A stretch of DNA of 64,000 nucleotides from Periweissella cryptocerci (lineage in GTDB: Bacteria > Bacillota > Bacilli > Lactobacillales > Lactobacillaceae), in contig NZ_CP037940.1 of the NCBI RefSeq assembly GCF_004358325.1, positions 1,488,001 through 1,552,000 of the forward strand, read 5' to 3'. Shown here in pieces: positions 34,354 to 43,977 of the stretch. The notes under the pieces are model-generated. The model worked only from the letters and a program-made list of their open reading frames with translations. It searched no databases and had not been told where the DNA came from. The position numbers and the translations under genes were made by a program. Every line of letters starts with the position of its first letter. Positions within the stretch are counted from its first letter, which is position 1.

Positions 34354-35551
34354 TAGCAATCACCACTTTCTGATTTTCTGTAACGTAAGCTGTCAGTCGT
34401 TGCATTGCTGCTGTCAGTTGCGTCATTGATGCCGCATATGAAATGCGAATATAACCCTCGCCCCCAGGTCCAAACGAACCGCCTGGAATAATTGCCAGAT
34501 GATTTTTGGTTGCCAAGTCGCGCGCAAACTCCATCGAAATTTGATTCAATCCCGCTGGAATTTTTGCAAACAAGTAAAATGCCCCGGCTGGTTTGGCAAC
34601 TTCAAAACCCAATTGCAACAATTGGTCATAAACATAGTCACGCCGTTTCTGATATTCAATTTTCATTGGTTGCGCATCATCCATTCCGTGCTTGAAGGCT
34701 TCTTCGGCCGCAGCCATTGCCGCATTGACCGCCGTCGTAATCGTGAACTGATGGATTTTACCTAATTGCTGGGTGATTGCCGCAGGTGCTGCCATAATCC
34801 CAATCCGGTACCCCGTCATCGCATGTGATTTTGACACACCATTGATTAAAATTGTCTGCGCTGGTAAATATTGTGCCATCGACACATGCTTTGCCTCATA
34901 CGTTAATTCACTATAAATTTCATCGGAAATGACGAAAATATCGTGCTTTTCTAAAACTGCCGCTAATGCTTGCAAGTCAGCGGCGCTATATGTCACACCC
35001 GTTGGATTTGATGGAAAATTCAGTACAACGGCTTTAATTGCATCCCCGTGTTCAGCAATGGCTGCTTCAAGCATCTCCGGTGAAAGGACAAACCCATTAG
35101 CAGTGGTATTCACGAAGACCGGCGTCCCGCCATTGACCAAAGTAATTGGAATATACAGTGGGAAAATGGGCGTCGGGATAATAACTTTATCACCCGCATT
35201 TAAGACTGAAGCCAGCGCCGTGTAAATCGCCTCAGTCGCTCCAATTGTCACGATTAATTCCGTGTTCGCATCATAATCCAAGTTATATTTCGTTGCTAAA
35301 AAATTCGCGGCCGCTTCCCGCAGACTTAACGTACCATTCGACGCTGCGTAGTGTGATTCATCATTAGCAATTGATGCAATTGCGGCCTGCTTCACGTGTT
35401 CTGGCGTATTAAAATCTGGTTCCCCGAGTGTCAAATTCACCATATCTGGTAGCTTGGCAATTTCAGCATTGAATGCCAAAATATCTGACGGCCCCACTAA
35501 ATTCAACCGTGTGTTTAATTTCGTTAATAATGATTCCCGTGTTGTTGGCAT
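34346..35551 (-). CDS. Class I/II pyridoxal-phosphate aminotransferase (PatA/AraT-like)
   Basis: 401 residues. The conserved LGEPDFNTPEHV start, substrate/PLP contacts NFPSNPTGVTYS and SDEIYSELTY, the PLP-binding Lys in INGVSKSHAMTGYR and the terminal Arg in GEGYIRISYA identify the aspartate/aromatic aminotransferase family. It heads an operon with a D-hydroxyacid dehydrogenase and a PTS-EIIC-like carrier. Together they could convert aromatic or branched amino acids to D-hydroxyacids such as phenyllactate. Confidence 0.92.
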   Translation of the reverse strand: MPTTRESLLTKLNTRLNLVGPSDILAFNAEIAKLPDMVNLTLGEPDFNTPEHVKQAAIASIANDESHYAASNGTLSLREAAANFLATKYNLDYDANTELIVTIGATEAIYTALASVLNAGDKVIIPTPIFPLYIPITLVNGGTPVFVNTTANGFVLSPEMLEAAIAEHGDAIKAVVLNFPSNPTGVTYSAADLQALAAVLEKHDIFVISDEIYSELTYEAKHVSMAQYLPAQTILINGVSKSHAMTGYRIGIMAAPAAITQQLGKIHQFTITTAVNAAMAAAEEAFKHGMDDAQPMKIEYQKRRDYVYDQLLQLGFEVAKPAGAFYLFAKIPAGLNQISMEFARDLATKNHLAIIPGGSFGPGGEGYIRISYAASMTQLTAAMQRLTAYVTENQKVVIAND

Positions 35552-35678
35552 AAAGCCCTCCCCTTTTCGCCATGTGCGCCACCACTTCTAATCAAACAAC
35601 GATGACATCACATTCCCGCGATGACTGATATTCCTTGGGCAAAAATGACGTCGACTTTCATTTTTACCGTTAGAACAT

Positions 35679-35712
35679 AAAAAACACCCATAAACTTAGA
35701 GTTCATGGGTGT
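35679..35712 (-). terminator. Rho-independent terminator
   Basis: On the minus strand ACACCCATGAAC and TTTATGGGTGT form a stem followed by TTTTTT, right after the small broken ORF ending at 35703. Confidence 0.8.
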
Positions 35713-35886
35713 ACGCTAATATACAGAATGTTCAAACAATCTTCTGCAATTACCACATGAACGCTAGAATTACCTTGCATCCATGTGTAACCAGCTAAAA
35801 TTGCTTCTGGTTGTTCACGGATGCTATCCGAAACGCCAGAAGTAATGAAAGCTGTTCAATTTTTGTGATTGCATTTGAATTTTCAT
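35703..35886 (-). pseudogene. Probable small frameshifted gene, unknown
   Basis: An ATG at 35886 follows a strong AAGGAG and reads MKIQMQSQKLNSFHYFWRFG before stopping at 35824. A second frame beginning ITSGVSDSIREQPEAILAGY and ending SVHP runs on to 35703, with protein-like composition, and meets a terminator. One single-base indel near 35850 would join both into a protein of about 60 residues. It may be a true relic or a sequencing error. No family recognised. Confidence 0.4.
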
Positions 35887-35942
35887 AAAATTAAATTCTC
35901 CTTAGAAGATTGACACCATACTACAACGCATTTTTAATCTTG

Positions 35943-36728
35943 TCAAACGTTATTCTCATAAAAGAGTACTGCGTTAAACTGCCGCTTCCAATCTCGGTGT
36001 TTTTTGATTTCCCAGGGAATATACATGAAGAACCATGCCAACGCGACCATTAGAATCATCGAAAGTACATAATAATTGCCAAATGTTGTCTGCAAAATTT
36101 CTAGTGGCGAGCCCGGTGCGGAAGTATTGAGGAAATAAAAGTTCGTACCTAATTTGGCATTGATAAATAATACAAATGGTACAACTGCGGCTAAGAAGCC
36201 AACAGGCCGCCATAATTGCCGAAAATCTGGTACCAATTCGCCACTCTTCAATAAGATAAATGCATACGCAATTAACAGTGTGTGGATAATGAAACTCTGC
36301 CACGCAAACACATTCATAATTGGATATTCAGCCCAGTCTGGAAATAATATCGCCATTGCCGCGCCTGGTAATGTTAAACAGTATAAAATTTGGCGGGTTG
36401 TCTGATTGATTTTATCACGCGCCCAAAATGCATCAATCGCACAAATGAAGATACTCATACCGCATAAGTGAAACGGTAGGAGTTCCGGCTGAAATTGCCC
36501 GGTCAATGCTAAGTAACCTTCCTTAGCTACTTCCAACACTACAATCGTCAACGCTAACCTGCGCCGGTAGATTATTTTTTTGTACGTATCTGCCGCCCGA
36601 TATTGTTTAGCAAAATACCATATCCACATTAACGCTACAATCACGACGCTAATATGCGTTACGCTAAATTGACCAAAGCCAATATTATTTGGAATCTGAT
36701 TACGGTATGTTAGTAAATAATTAAACAT
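35943..36728 (-). CDS. TIGR02206/YwaF-like integral membrane protein
   Basis: 261 residues from the ATG at 36728, with GGGGG 7 nt upstream. Six to seven helices carry the family motifs FGQFSVTHISV, LLPFHLCGMSIFICAIDAFW, ILYCLTLPGAAMAILFPDW and the NFYFLNTSAPGSPLE segment. The family is widespread in Firmicutes with no settled function. It is transcribed alone. Confidence 0.85.
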   Translation of the reverse strand: MFNYLLTYRNQIPNNIGFGQFSVTHISVVIVALMWIWYFAKQYRAADTYKKIIYRRRLALTIVVLEVAKEGYLALTGQFQPELLPFHLCGMSIFICAIDAFWARDKINQTTRQILYCLTLPGAAMAILFPDWAEYPIMNVFAWQSFIIHTLLIAYAFILLKSGELVPDFRQLWRPVGFLAAVVPFVLFINAKLGTNFYFLNTSAPGSPLEILQTTFGNYYVLSMILMVALAWFFMYIPWEIKKHRDWKRQFNAVLFYENNV

Positions 36729-36852
36729 CACCATTCCCCCTTATTAATTTTCAAGAAAGATACCTAGCTTCCTTTCCTGTGATTAGCTACTACTAGCCAA
36801 ATATATTATCTTAATTGTACTCACTATTCGTGAACATAATATGTCTTTTCCC

Positions 36853-36895
36853 GCACAAAAAACAGCAACCCTCAAAGGACTGCTGTTTTTTGTGC
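36853..36895. terminator. Bidirectional terminator
   Basis: A 15-bp perfect stem GCACAAAAAACAGCA/TGCTGTTTTTTGTGC sits just past the L,D-transpeptidase stop at 36909. Confidence 0.88.
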
Positions 36896-36908
36896 ATTTA
36901 ATTGTCGC

Positions 36909-38273
36909 TTACTTACCTAAAGCACCATAGCTAACAACTGGCATATTAGTTGTTGCTAACTTGTAAACCGTTGGCATTACAGATGGTTGCGTGTTGATAC
37001 AACCGTGACTACCAACTGCTGCATTAGCACTTGGAACACCGAAGTTGTAGTTAGCTTGCCATGGGGCATCGTGAATCCCATAACCTTGGCTTTCAAATGG
37101 TAACCAGTAGTTAACTACTGAATCGTACTTAGAACCATCTGAATTGTTACCGCGCAAGTGAATTTCGTGCGTAGGCGTTGTTTGTTCCTTGTACAAGATG
37201 CGGAAAACACCAGTGACCGTGGCGTGACCTGTGGCCTTTTTACCTGAGATGAATGGCCAATCAATGACCTTTTTACCCTTTTTGTACATGTAGGCATGGG
37301 CATTCGTCAAATCAAGTTCGATGTAAGTTCCACCAAAGTTCTTCTTGTACTTCTTACCACCCATGGGCGCTTTAACCGTCGTGTCTTCACCGGCTGTTAA
37401 AGCTGTTGCAATCTTGTTAGCAGTGTCTTTTGACTTCACATACGTACCAATTCCACTCGCTGCAGTAGTATTGGCGAGTTTCATCATTTTGCCCTTATGC
37501 GTCTTAAACTTAATTGGTTTGTTAAGTGTACCAACAGTTGGATCAACCTTTGCGTCTAACCACTTAACAATTGGGGCAGTCTTAATAGTATTAATCCGAA
37601 CCGCTTGTGCTTTAACTGACATTGGTACGACAACTTCTTTTGAACCAACTTGTAACTTAATATCAGTCTTCAAAGTTTTATTCAACTTTTCAGCTTGCGC
37701 CTGGGCACGTTCACTCGTTAACTTTGGTTGTTGATAATCAATTGGTAAAACTAAGTAGCCACCAGTATGCTTCTTAGCTTGGGTGACGATATTTTTAGCC
37801 ATCCGGTTGTAGTGTATTTTGCTACCAGACCGGCTTGCTAATACTTCATAGTGATCTTGCTTCAAAATTAATTTGGCATTCTTAGGTGTCCGTTTAACTT
37901 GAACTGGTAAATCCGCCTTTAGAACTGTCACAACTTGTTTTTCACTCAAATCACCAATGGCGGGATTGTAGTTGGTCTTACCTTGTTGTAACTTTTCAAC
38001 ATCTTTGAGCGTAATCTTTTGGTTGTTCTTGAAGCGTAGTACATGGCTCGTATTTTCTTCTTTATCTTCAAGTTTCACAACATATGATTGATCAACCTTT
38101 TTCAACTTAACTAATGCCTGTTGATTAGTTAAGCGATCGAGTTTAACCGTGTGTTGATTCAACACAACTGTCGTGTCCTTTTTGATAAGTGAATTTTGGT
38201 AAAAACCATAACCGCCACCAACAAGCGCAGCGACCACCAAAACTCCTAACGTAATGAATAATCCCTTTTTCAT
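36909..38273 (-). CDS. Membrane-anchored L,D-transpeptidase (YkuD domain)
   Basis: 454 residues. N-terminal anchor helix (about 4-25), then a repeat-like extracellular region of about 280 residues resembling PG-binding (PF12229) domains, and a C-terminal YkuD domain beginning TYIELDLTNAHAYMYKKGKK. The catalytic motif is complete: His in GYGIHDAPW and Cys in SHGCINTQP. The enzyme forms or edits 3-3 peptidoglycan cross-links, or attaches proteins to the wall. It is a single gene with its own terminator, and is a plausible WalR-regulon member. Confidence 0.93.
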   Translation of the reverse strand: MKKGLFITLGVLVVAALVGGGYGFYQNSLIKKDTTVVLNQHTVKLDRLTNQQALVKLKKVDQSYVVKLEDKEENTSHVLRFKNNQKITLKDVEKLQQGKTNYNPAIGDLSEKQVVTVLKADLPVQVKRTPKNAKLILKQDHYEVLASRSGSKIHYNRMAKNIVTQAKKHTGGYLVLPIDYQQPKLTSERAQAQAEKLNKTLKTDIKLQVGSKEVVVPMSVKAQAVRINTIKTAPIVKWLDAKVDPTVGTLNKPIKFKTHKGKMMKLANTTAASGIGTYVKSKDTANKIATALTAGEDTTVKAPMGGKKYKKNFGGTYIELDLTNAHAYMYKKGKKVIDWPFISGKKATGHATVTGVFRILYKEQTTPTHEIHLRGNNSDGSKYDSVVNYWLPFESQGYGIHDAPWQANYNFGVPSANAAVGSHGCINTQPSVMPTVYKLATTNMPVVSYGALGK

Positions 38274-38536
38274 ATATATATCTACTTTCTTCTAAAACTA
38301 CTTACAATAATCTTCAGCTTTAAATTATACCCTATATTTTCAAAATTCCCATAGCGCATCCGATAGTTTCCGAAACCCTTTACATCGTTGTCTAAAAACA
38401 CCAATTTAATACACACATTTTGCCGGTAAAACCTTGCACCTTAAGCAGCTTTTTAGAAACGGCCTAACTCACACATTCCCCCAAATACTTGTTTAACCCC
38501 ACCATACCATGTAATCATGTGTTATCAGTCTCTCAT

Positions 38537-38764
38537 GACTCACTTCTGTCTGACATGGGATTGCATAAAATTGGCCACTGCGTGCCAGTAAATTACCGGC
38601 ACTTCGTTAGTTAGGTTAGTTAGGAATAATGCTCAAACTAGCGAAAAACAATTACTAATCACAGGCCACAGTGACATGGAAAAGCATCACTGACAATAAA
38701 ACCTCAGTAATTCGATGATTGGAAAGTACGGAACCGGCAATCCCTCGCTAGAATAAACAGAACC
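38537..38764 (-). repeat. Collapsed ISL3-ended element in reverse orientation
   Basis: The left end GACTCACTTCTGTCTGACAT is a diverged copy of the family's right terminus, and CGCTAGAATAAACAGAACC at the other side is the reverse of the left terminus. Between them GCCACTGCGTGCCAGTAAATT directly meets ACCGGCACTTCGTTAG, so the module has lost its interior and kept only the outer stem. No target duplication remains. The flanks 38274-38536 hold no gene. Confidence 0.65.
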
Positions 38765-38954
38765 GTTTGTCGAGATTTTAATTCCAAACAAGACTTATAA
38801 GATGGGCGTAAATTTCTATTTGTAACTTAATTAGACGCTTTGAGATAATTTTTAGTTAATTAGCGCAATAAAAATAAATTTAAGTCCTAAAACGTTTTAT
38901 TTATTAGGCTTTAAAATGTTATTCAATCGCTCGTTGAATTGGATTAAGCAAATT

Positions 38955-39164
38955 TCACTGATAATAGATCAAATACGCTTCAGCTAATTCGATTGGCCCT
39001 AGAAAAGCCATTGCATCGATTGACTTCATAACTTTAGCATTCCCTTCTTTAAACCAATGAGCTACATCAAGCAAGCCCTCAATGAACAATACAATTAAGC
39101 GATTTTCATAATTAGTATGCTGAAATGCAAACTTACGCGCAGTTGGTAATTGTCTAAAAGTATG
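38955..39164 (-). pseudogene. 3' remnant of an unidentified gene
   Basis: An open minus-strand frame of about 69 codons without a start ends at a TGA at 38955. It reads RQLPTARKFAFQHTNYENR, continuing LIVLFIEGLLDVAHWFKEGN, with natural amino-acid composition. The 5' part is missing, replaced by unrelated sequence. No family recognised. It belongs to a stretch of several gene relics. Confidence 0.45.
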
Positions 39165-39228
39165 TCATATATGATGTAAATTGTATATTGCATTCAATTT
39201 AGCATTATTCTGTAAATGTGGAACTAAT

Positions 39229-39330
39229 ATGCATGTATCCATGGACTTAGCTACCGGAATGATTGGTTCTACACTAGTGTTACTGACAGGTGTAGAGTTC
39301 GATCCACCGTTTACTTTTTTCAGGAGGTAA
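39229..39330 (+). CDS. Small ORF (33 codons) just before the ABC exporter relic
   Basis: A frame from the ATG at 39229 ends at a TAA embedded in the AGGAGG ribosome site of the exporter relic, an arrangement typical of coupled genes. It includes LATGMIGSTLVLLTGVEFDP and is hydrophobic in the middle. It may be the tail of a longer lost gene, since the frame is open some 45 bp further upstream. A secreted-peptide precursor for the exporter is a speculation. Confidence 0.3.
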   Translation: MHVSMDLATGMIGSTLVLLTGVEFDPPFTFFRR

Positions 39331-39336
39331 CAATTA

Positions 39337-40001
39337 ATGACCAACAGAGTACACATCTACACAGTAATGCTTCGATTATTACCTAAAAAAGCGACGATTT
39401 TATTGGCAATAGCCACGTTAAGCACTTCGCTGGAGGGCATAGTTAATGCAATATTGATGGGTAGAATCTCAAGTACATTTGGAAATTCTAGTTATCACAA
39501 CATTATTCAAACGGTATTATTTGGTCTTGTAGGCTACGTAATTACTTGGTCAGCAATGTACTTTGCAATGAAGCTTCAGAATAATATTATCGCAAAAGTT
39601 GATGTGAACATCACTAAAAGATACTTTAGAGACATTTTTGTCCAGCCTAGTAACGACAGAGCATCATCAATTTCTAGAATCCAAAATAATATTAAGTTAA
39701 TTGGCGATAATTTTTATCGGAAAATTTTTTCGATTGTCCAATATGAGGCTGTTGCAACTTATCCGGCGGACAAAAACAAAAAATTGAAATCGCCCGGGCT
39801 TTGGTCTTTGATAAATCAATAATATTGGCGGATGAAATTACGGCAGGTTTAGATGAATATTCCGCACAACAAGTGAGAACTGCATTGTATTCCTTGCTTA
39901 CCACAATTATTGAAAAAGCTCATCACATTGAACATGTTAACTTGCAAGAACTAGAAGTATATAAGTTTACAGATGAGGGCGTATTGTTGCGAGATCATTA
40001 G
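39337..40001 (+). pseudogene. Gutted ABC exporter gene (membrane start fused to ATPase end)
   Basis: The first part (39337 to about 39755) is an ABC exporter membrane domain start (HIYTVMLRLLPKKATILLAI) behind a good AGGAGG. It then jumps, with a frame change, straight into LSGGQKQKIEIARALVFD, the ABC signature, followed by Walker B ILADEITAGLD and the end of the ATPase. The remaining membrane helices, Walker A and Q-loop are gone, a deletion of roughly 1 kb in a normal exporter. It is non-functional. Confidence 0.85.
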
Positions 40002-40003
40002 AT

Positions 40004-40497
40004 GGCTAAATTTTTTCTAGCGTGGAATTTGGATATGTGTCTCAGATTGATTCCCACTACGTGTCTGGAACCAGTCTGGACACCGTGATGGAAGACAAGC
40101 ATTTGAAGCCACAGTGCGAGCTAAAGTCCAGCCTCTTCGTTTCTCTACTTTTTAATCATCGAATTACTGAGGTTCTATTGTCAGTGGTATTTTTTCAAGG
40201 CTACTGCGGTTTGTGGTTGGCAACTGTTTTTCGCTAGTTTGAGTATTATTTCTAACTAACGGAGTGTCGGTAAATTGCTTGGCGGGCGCAGCCTTTACAC
40301 CGCGACTGGGGGAATATGTGTGTAGCACATATTTCCGCTGAGGATAAGATGAGGAGTCTTAGGAATTTATTTCTTAGACTCCCAGCTTATCCGAGTTTGC
40401 CAAGACCGCACTTTGGCTTGGCAATGTGCTCCCATCGTGGTGCGCCAAGTAATTTACCGGCACGTAGTGGCAAGTCCACGTCAAACGAAATAGAACC
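40004..40497 (+). mobile_element. Noncoding ISL3-ended element (MITE), copy at 40.0 kb
   Basis: Left end GGCTAAATTTTTTCTAGCG, right end (complement) GGTTCTATTTCGTTTGACG. The flanks CATTAGAT and CAGTAAAT match at 6 of 8 positions, a worn target duplication. It starts 2 bp after the stop of the ABC relic. The left module is shortened; the right one is complete (about 40257-40472). Confidence 0.82.
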
Positions 40498-40730
40498 CAG
40501 TAAATTAGCAACAAATGGTTCATTGAATTATCCGTAAAAAAATAATCTAAGCCAGTTTTACCTTGGCTTAGATTATTTGTCGTATCTGGATGCTATTTAC
40601 ACGCTTACAATTATTCAATTGATGAGCACAATCGAACAGCAAGCCGATTCCAAACACATGAATCAAGTGGCCTGACCTTCGCGAGAACGATTCTATATCA
40701 CAGATATTTTAATAAACTTGCACTATGTCC

Positions 40731-42311
40731 CTATTGCTTACCGCCTAAACGACCACTCTTAATCAAGATAATTGATACCAAGCCACCAGCTAAAAGCAGA
40801 CCCGCATCAATACGCAAGATTTCAACAAACCCGCGATCAAATGCAATCCGGACAATTTCTTGGATTTGGTGGGCGAATGGCGTTGCTAAGACTTGCTTGC
40901 TGTGTGCTACTGCACTTCCTGAGAATGGTCCAACCTTAACCAACACATTGTGCAAAGTCGTGATTAATTCAGCTGGAACATGTACAGCAGCTAAGTCTGG
41001 CATGTGTGCCTTTAGACCAGCTTGATATCCATCTGCTAAGCGTAAGCCTTGGAAGACAACCCCAAAACTCAGACCAACTTGCATGAAGGTTGAAATCATC
41101 CCTGACGCCATCCCCATTTGTTGGGGCTTAACTGAACTCATCGCAGCCGTCGTCATTGGTGGGTTGATTGAACCACTACCTATCCCAATGATAATGAATG
41201 CGGGCCACAATTCAGCAAAAGTTGCCGTCTTCGTAATCAAGAAACTCATGATTAACAGCCCACCACCAATGAAAAGCGTTGAAACAGCAAGCATGTAACC
41301 ATGACGGAAACGGTTAGTCAACATCCCAGCCACAGGTCCTAAGACGAGTGACCAGCCTGAAATTGCGACTTGGCGCAAGCCAGTTTCCCAAGCTGTGTAG
41401 CCGGCATAGTTTTGCATGAACGTTGACAAGTACGCGAAGAACCCGTACAAACCAGCCCCCAAGAAGAAGGCCATGACAACCGCACCGACAAACGTTTGGG
41501 ACTTGAACATGCTAAGGTCCATCATGGGGTTCTTAGCTTTCATTTGACGCCAGATGAACAAGATGAAGAGGACAACTGCGGCAACTAAGTACCCGGCCAC
41601 TTGCATGTTGCCCCAATCCCAAGTTGCGTGCATTTCCTTTTGTACCAAGCCGAAAACCAATGTGAAAATGGTTCCCGCTGATAAAAGCATTCCTAAGAAA
41701 TCAACGCCACCAGTTGCGTGGTGTTCTTGGGCACTTGGCACAAACATCAATACCAAGACCACAGCAATGACCCCTAATGGCAAGTTAATTGTAAAGATTG
41801 ATTGCCAGTTAAAGGCATCCGTTAACCAACCACCAAGTAATGGACCGGATGCCGTTGAAAGACCGATGATTGAACTCAAGATACCAAGGGCAATCCCACG
41901 TTCTTTGTTATCAAACGTACTACCAATAATGGCAAATGACAAAGCCATCATCGCTGAACCACCAACGGCTTGAATCGCCCGGAAGATGTGCAACCAACCA
42001 ATTGTCGTTGAGGCAGCATCTAACCCTGACCCAATCGTAAAAATAACTAAACCGATTAAGAAAATTAATTTCCGTCCGTATAAATCACCCAGCTTTGACC
42101 AGATGAGCAATAATACTGAAAAGACGATGGTATAGGCTGAAATCACCCATTGTAAATCTGAGTATGATGCATTCAAATGTGCTTGAATACTTGGCAGGGC
42201 TACATTAACCACAGTGGTGTCGATTAGTGACATAAACACACCCAATGAAATGGCGAGTAGCGCTAGCCAACGTTTTGGATCACGTTGCGTTGGTGCTGTT
42301 GCGTTTTGCAT
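40731..42311 (-). CDS. MFS drug efflux transporter, DHA2 (EmrB/QacA) family
   Basis: 526 residues with 14 predicted helices. Family motifs: SLIDTTVVNVALPSI (motif D1), WSKLGDLYGRKLIFLIG (motif A), HIFRAIQAVGGSAMM (motif B) and GLSTASGPLLGGWLTDAFNWQSIF (motif C, antiporter signature). A large external loop precedes the last helix. It pumps cationic or lipophilic compounds in exchange for protons. It lies 104 bp after a PadR regulator gene on the same strand and is probably cotranscribed. Confidence 0.95.
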   Translation of the reverse strand: MQNATAPTQRDPKRWLALLAISLGVFMSLIDTTVVNVALPSIQAHLNASYSDLQWVISAYTIVFSVLLLIWSKLGDLYGRKLIFLIGLVIFTIGSGLDAASTTIGWLHIFRAIQAVGGSAMMALSFAIIGSTFDNKERGIALGILSSIIGLSTASGPLLGGWLTDAFNWQSIFTINLPLGVIAVVLVLMFVPSAQEHHATGGVDFLGMLLSAGTIFTLVFGLVQKEMHATWDWGNMQVAGYLVAAVVLFILFIWRQMKAKNPMMDLSMFKSQTFVGAVVMAFFLGAGLYGFFAYLSTFMQNYAGYTAWETGLRQVAISGWSLVLGPVAGMLTNRFRHGYMLAVSTLFIGGGLLIMSFLITKTATFAELWPAFIIIGIGSGSINPPMTTAAMSSVKPQQMGMASGMISTFMQVGLSFGVVFQGLRLADGYQAGLKAHMPDLAAVHVPAELITTLHNVLVKVGPFSGSAVAHSKQVLATPFAHQIQEIVRIAFDRGFVEILRIDAGLLLAGGLVSIILIKSGRLGGKQ

Positions 42312-42415
42312 TATTATATTTCTCCCTTATCTATGCACTTAATTGCTAAATCACTAAAATTTTAACCCGCTGAACTTTCCCGAATTCACCGCAAATTTTA
42401 CGTAATTATCTGCAA

Positions 42416-43006
42416 TTAAGCGTCTTCTCCTTGATATGCCACATAATCGGCGTCTTCATTGACGCCTTTTGCTTTATCTGGCATTGCTTCGTACATTACT
42501 TCAAATTCATCAATCCACTTCAAATCCGCTTCAGCAGACATGATATGGTGGCGATACATTTGCGTTGCGACTGGCACAAAACTGGCATCGCCGTGTTTTT
42601 CAATCAATTCAACCGTTGCTTCTAGATACTGCTTGATTTCGTCGTTTTTTTCAGCACGGTACGCCTCAATAACCACGTGAGCAAGCTTTTCGCTTACATA
42701 CTGAATCCCGCCAAATTTGAATAAACACATATCGTCCATGTGCGCGCTTGGCTTGATTGGTTCGCGCATCAACTCATCAAACCGTTCGCGCCCTTTTGCC
42801 GTAATTTGCTTCAAATTTTTGCCGCGAGCATCCAAATTTTCCGTGGTTTCAATCAACCCTTGTGCTTCCATCTTATCCAACAATGGATATAGAACACCAA
42901 AACTGACCTTACGATGGGCACCTAAAATGCGTTCCAACACGAAACGCATCTTATATGCTGAGCGGGGCGCATCTAACAATTCTGCCAACACATATAATTC
43001 GTACAT
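42416..43006 (-). CDS. PadR family transcriptional regulator
   Basis: 196 residues from the ATG at 43006, with GGGAG 6 nt upstream; the frame is open to 43051 without a ribosome site. A winged helix (YELYVLAELLDAPRSAYKMR and VSFGVLYPLLDKMEAQGLIE) is followed by a Vir-like helical C-terminal dimerisation domain with many acidic residues. Its promoter is bracketed by two copies of the same palindrome, predicting autoregulation and control of the downstream MFS pump. Confidence 0.93.
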   Translation of the reverse strand: MYELYVLAELLDAPRSAYKMRFVLERILGAHRKVSFGVLYPLLDKMEAQGLIETTENLDARGKNLKQITAKGRERFDELMREPIKPSAHMDDMCLFKFGGIQYVSEKLAHVVIEAYRAEKNDEIKQYLEATVELIEKHGDASFVPVATQMYRHHIMSAEADLKWIDEFEVMYEAMPDKAKGVNEDADYVAYQGEDA

Positions 43007-43022
43007 CTTTTTCTCCCTTCTT

Positions 43023-43110
43023 TTATATCTTTTAGATACTTTTGAGTTCATTTAGAATATCGCTTTTACCTGACCGCGTCAACATAATTTTGTATCTTTT
43101 AGATACAAAA
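43023..43110 (-). promoter_or_regulatory. padR-MFS promoter between two palindromic operators
   Basis: Promoter TTGACG (43077-43082), 17-bp spacer, TATTCT (43054-43059). Upstream operator TTTTGTATCT-TTT-AGATACAAAA is a perfect 23-bp palindrome at 43088-43110. Downstream operator ATATCT-TTT-AGATAC lies at 43025-43039. Confidence 0.8.
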
Positions 43111-43273
43111 TATGTTGCGCACACAAAAGCCTGAAAAATCGGGCAAATTTATTTTATGCACTCACCCTATAACACTCAGTCGCAGTGGGTGAATTAACTA
43201 GATACTTCAAAAAGGAGTAGTAACTTGTAAAAACACAAGTTGCTACTCCTTTTCACACGTATTGAACTTATTT

Positions 43274-43975
43274 GGTTAAATTTTTTCTAGCGTGGAATTT
43301 GGATATGCATCTCAGATTGATTCCCACTACGAGGCTGGAAACAGTCTGGACACCGTGATGGAAGACAAGTATTTGAAGCCACAGTGCGGTCTTCAAATGT
43401 TTGCAAAGCTTGCGTTAACGCGGTAACCATCTTCGCAAATCCATAATCAGTAACGAAACCCGTTACTGATTATGCCATCACGGTGCGAACTAAAGTCCAG
43501 CCTGTTTCCAGCCTCTTCGTTAGTTTGCGTAGGCATTCTGACTAGTAATATGCCGTAATCCTTGTCGCCGCAAGTTTAGCGGTAATCAATAATTCCACGC
43601 TTATCTAGCGGAGTGACTGAAAATCACTTTGTGGCCGACAGGCTTTACACCATGATGGGACGAACCTGACACCACGTGTCGGGTTTGTCGCTGAGGGTAG
43701 ATGAGCAGTCTTTTGGCTTTAGCCATTAGACTGCCAGCTATCCCGAATTGCCCAAGACAGACATTCAGCCTGGAAGGCTAATCTAATCGCGTTAGGATTA
43801 GATTCAGTATTTTGTGCAACAAAATGCTGGAATGTTTTGCGTTGCCGGTTCGCAGGCATAAGCAAGTGGCTTGGGCATGTGCTTCCATCTCGGTGCACAA
43901 TGTGATTTTCAGGCACGCAGTGGCATCATACATCTCATCTCATTTTATAAATTCCACGTCAGACGAAATAGAGCC
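43274..43975 (+). mobile_element. Noncoding ISL3-ended element (MITE), 702-bp copy at 43.3 kb
   Basis: Left end GGTTAAATTTTTTCTAGCG, right end (complement) GGCTCTATTTCGTCTGACG, exact target duplication ACTTATTT (43266-43273 and 43976-43983). Left module: CACTACGAGGCTGG to CCAGCCTCTTCGTTAG, with an inner CAGTAACG/CGTTACTG hairpin. Right module: CTAGCGGAGTGACTG to CACGCAGTGGC, with TGACACCACGTGTCGGG and AGTCTTTTGGC/GCCATTAGACT hairpins. The right duplication spans the stop codon of the next gene. Confidence 0.92.
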
Positions 43976-43977
43976 AC

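Noticed and set aside
35552..35942. T-box or amino-acid riboswitch before the aminotransferase operon
   Set aside because: No T-box core (AGGGTGGNACCGCG-type) sequence; the visible terminator belongs to the small ORF upstream.
39165..39356. 63-codon minus-strand ORF
   Set aside because: Antisense to the small ORF and exporter relic, no ribosome site, unnatural composition.
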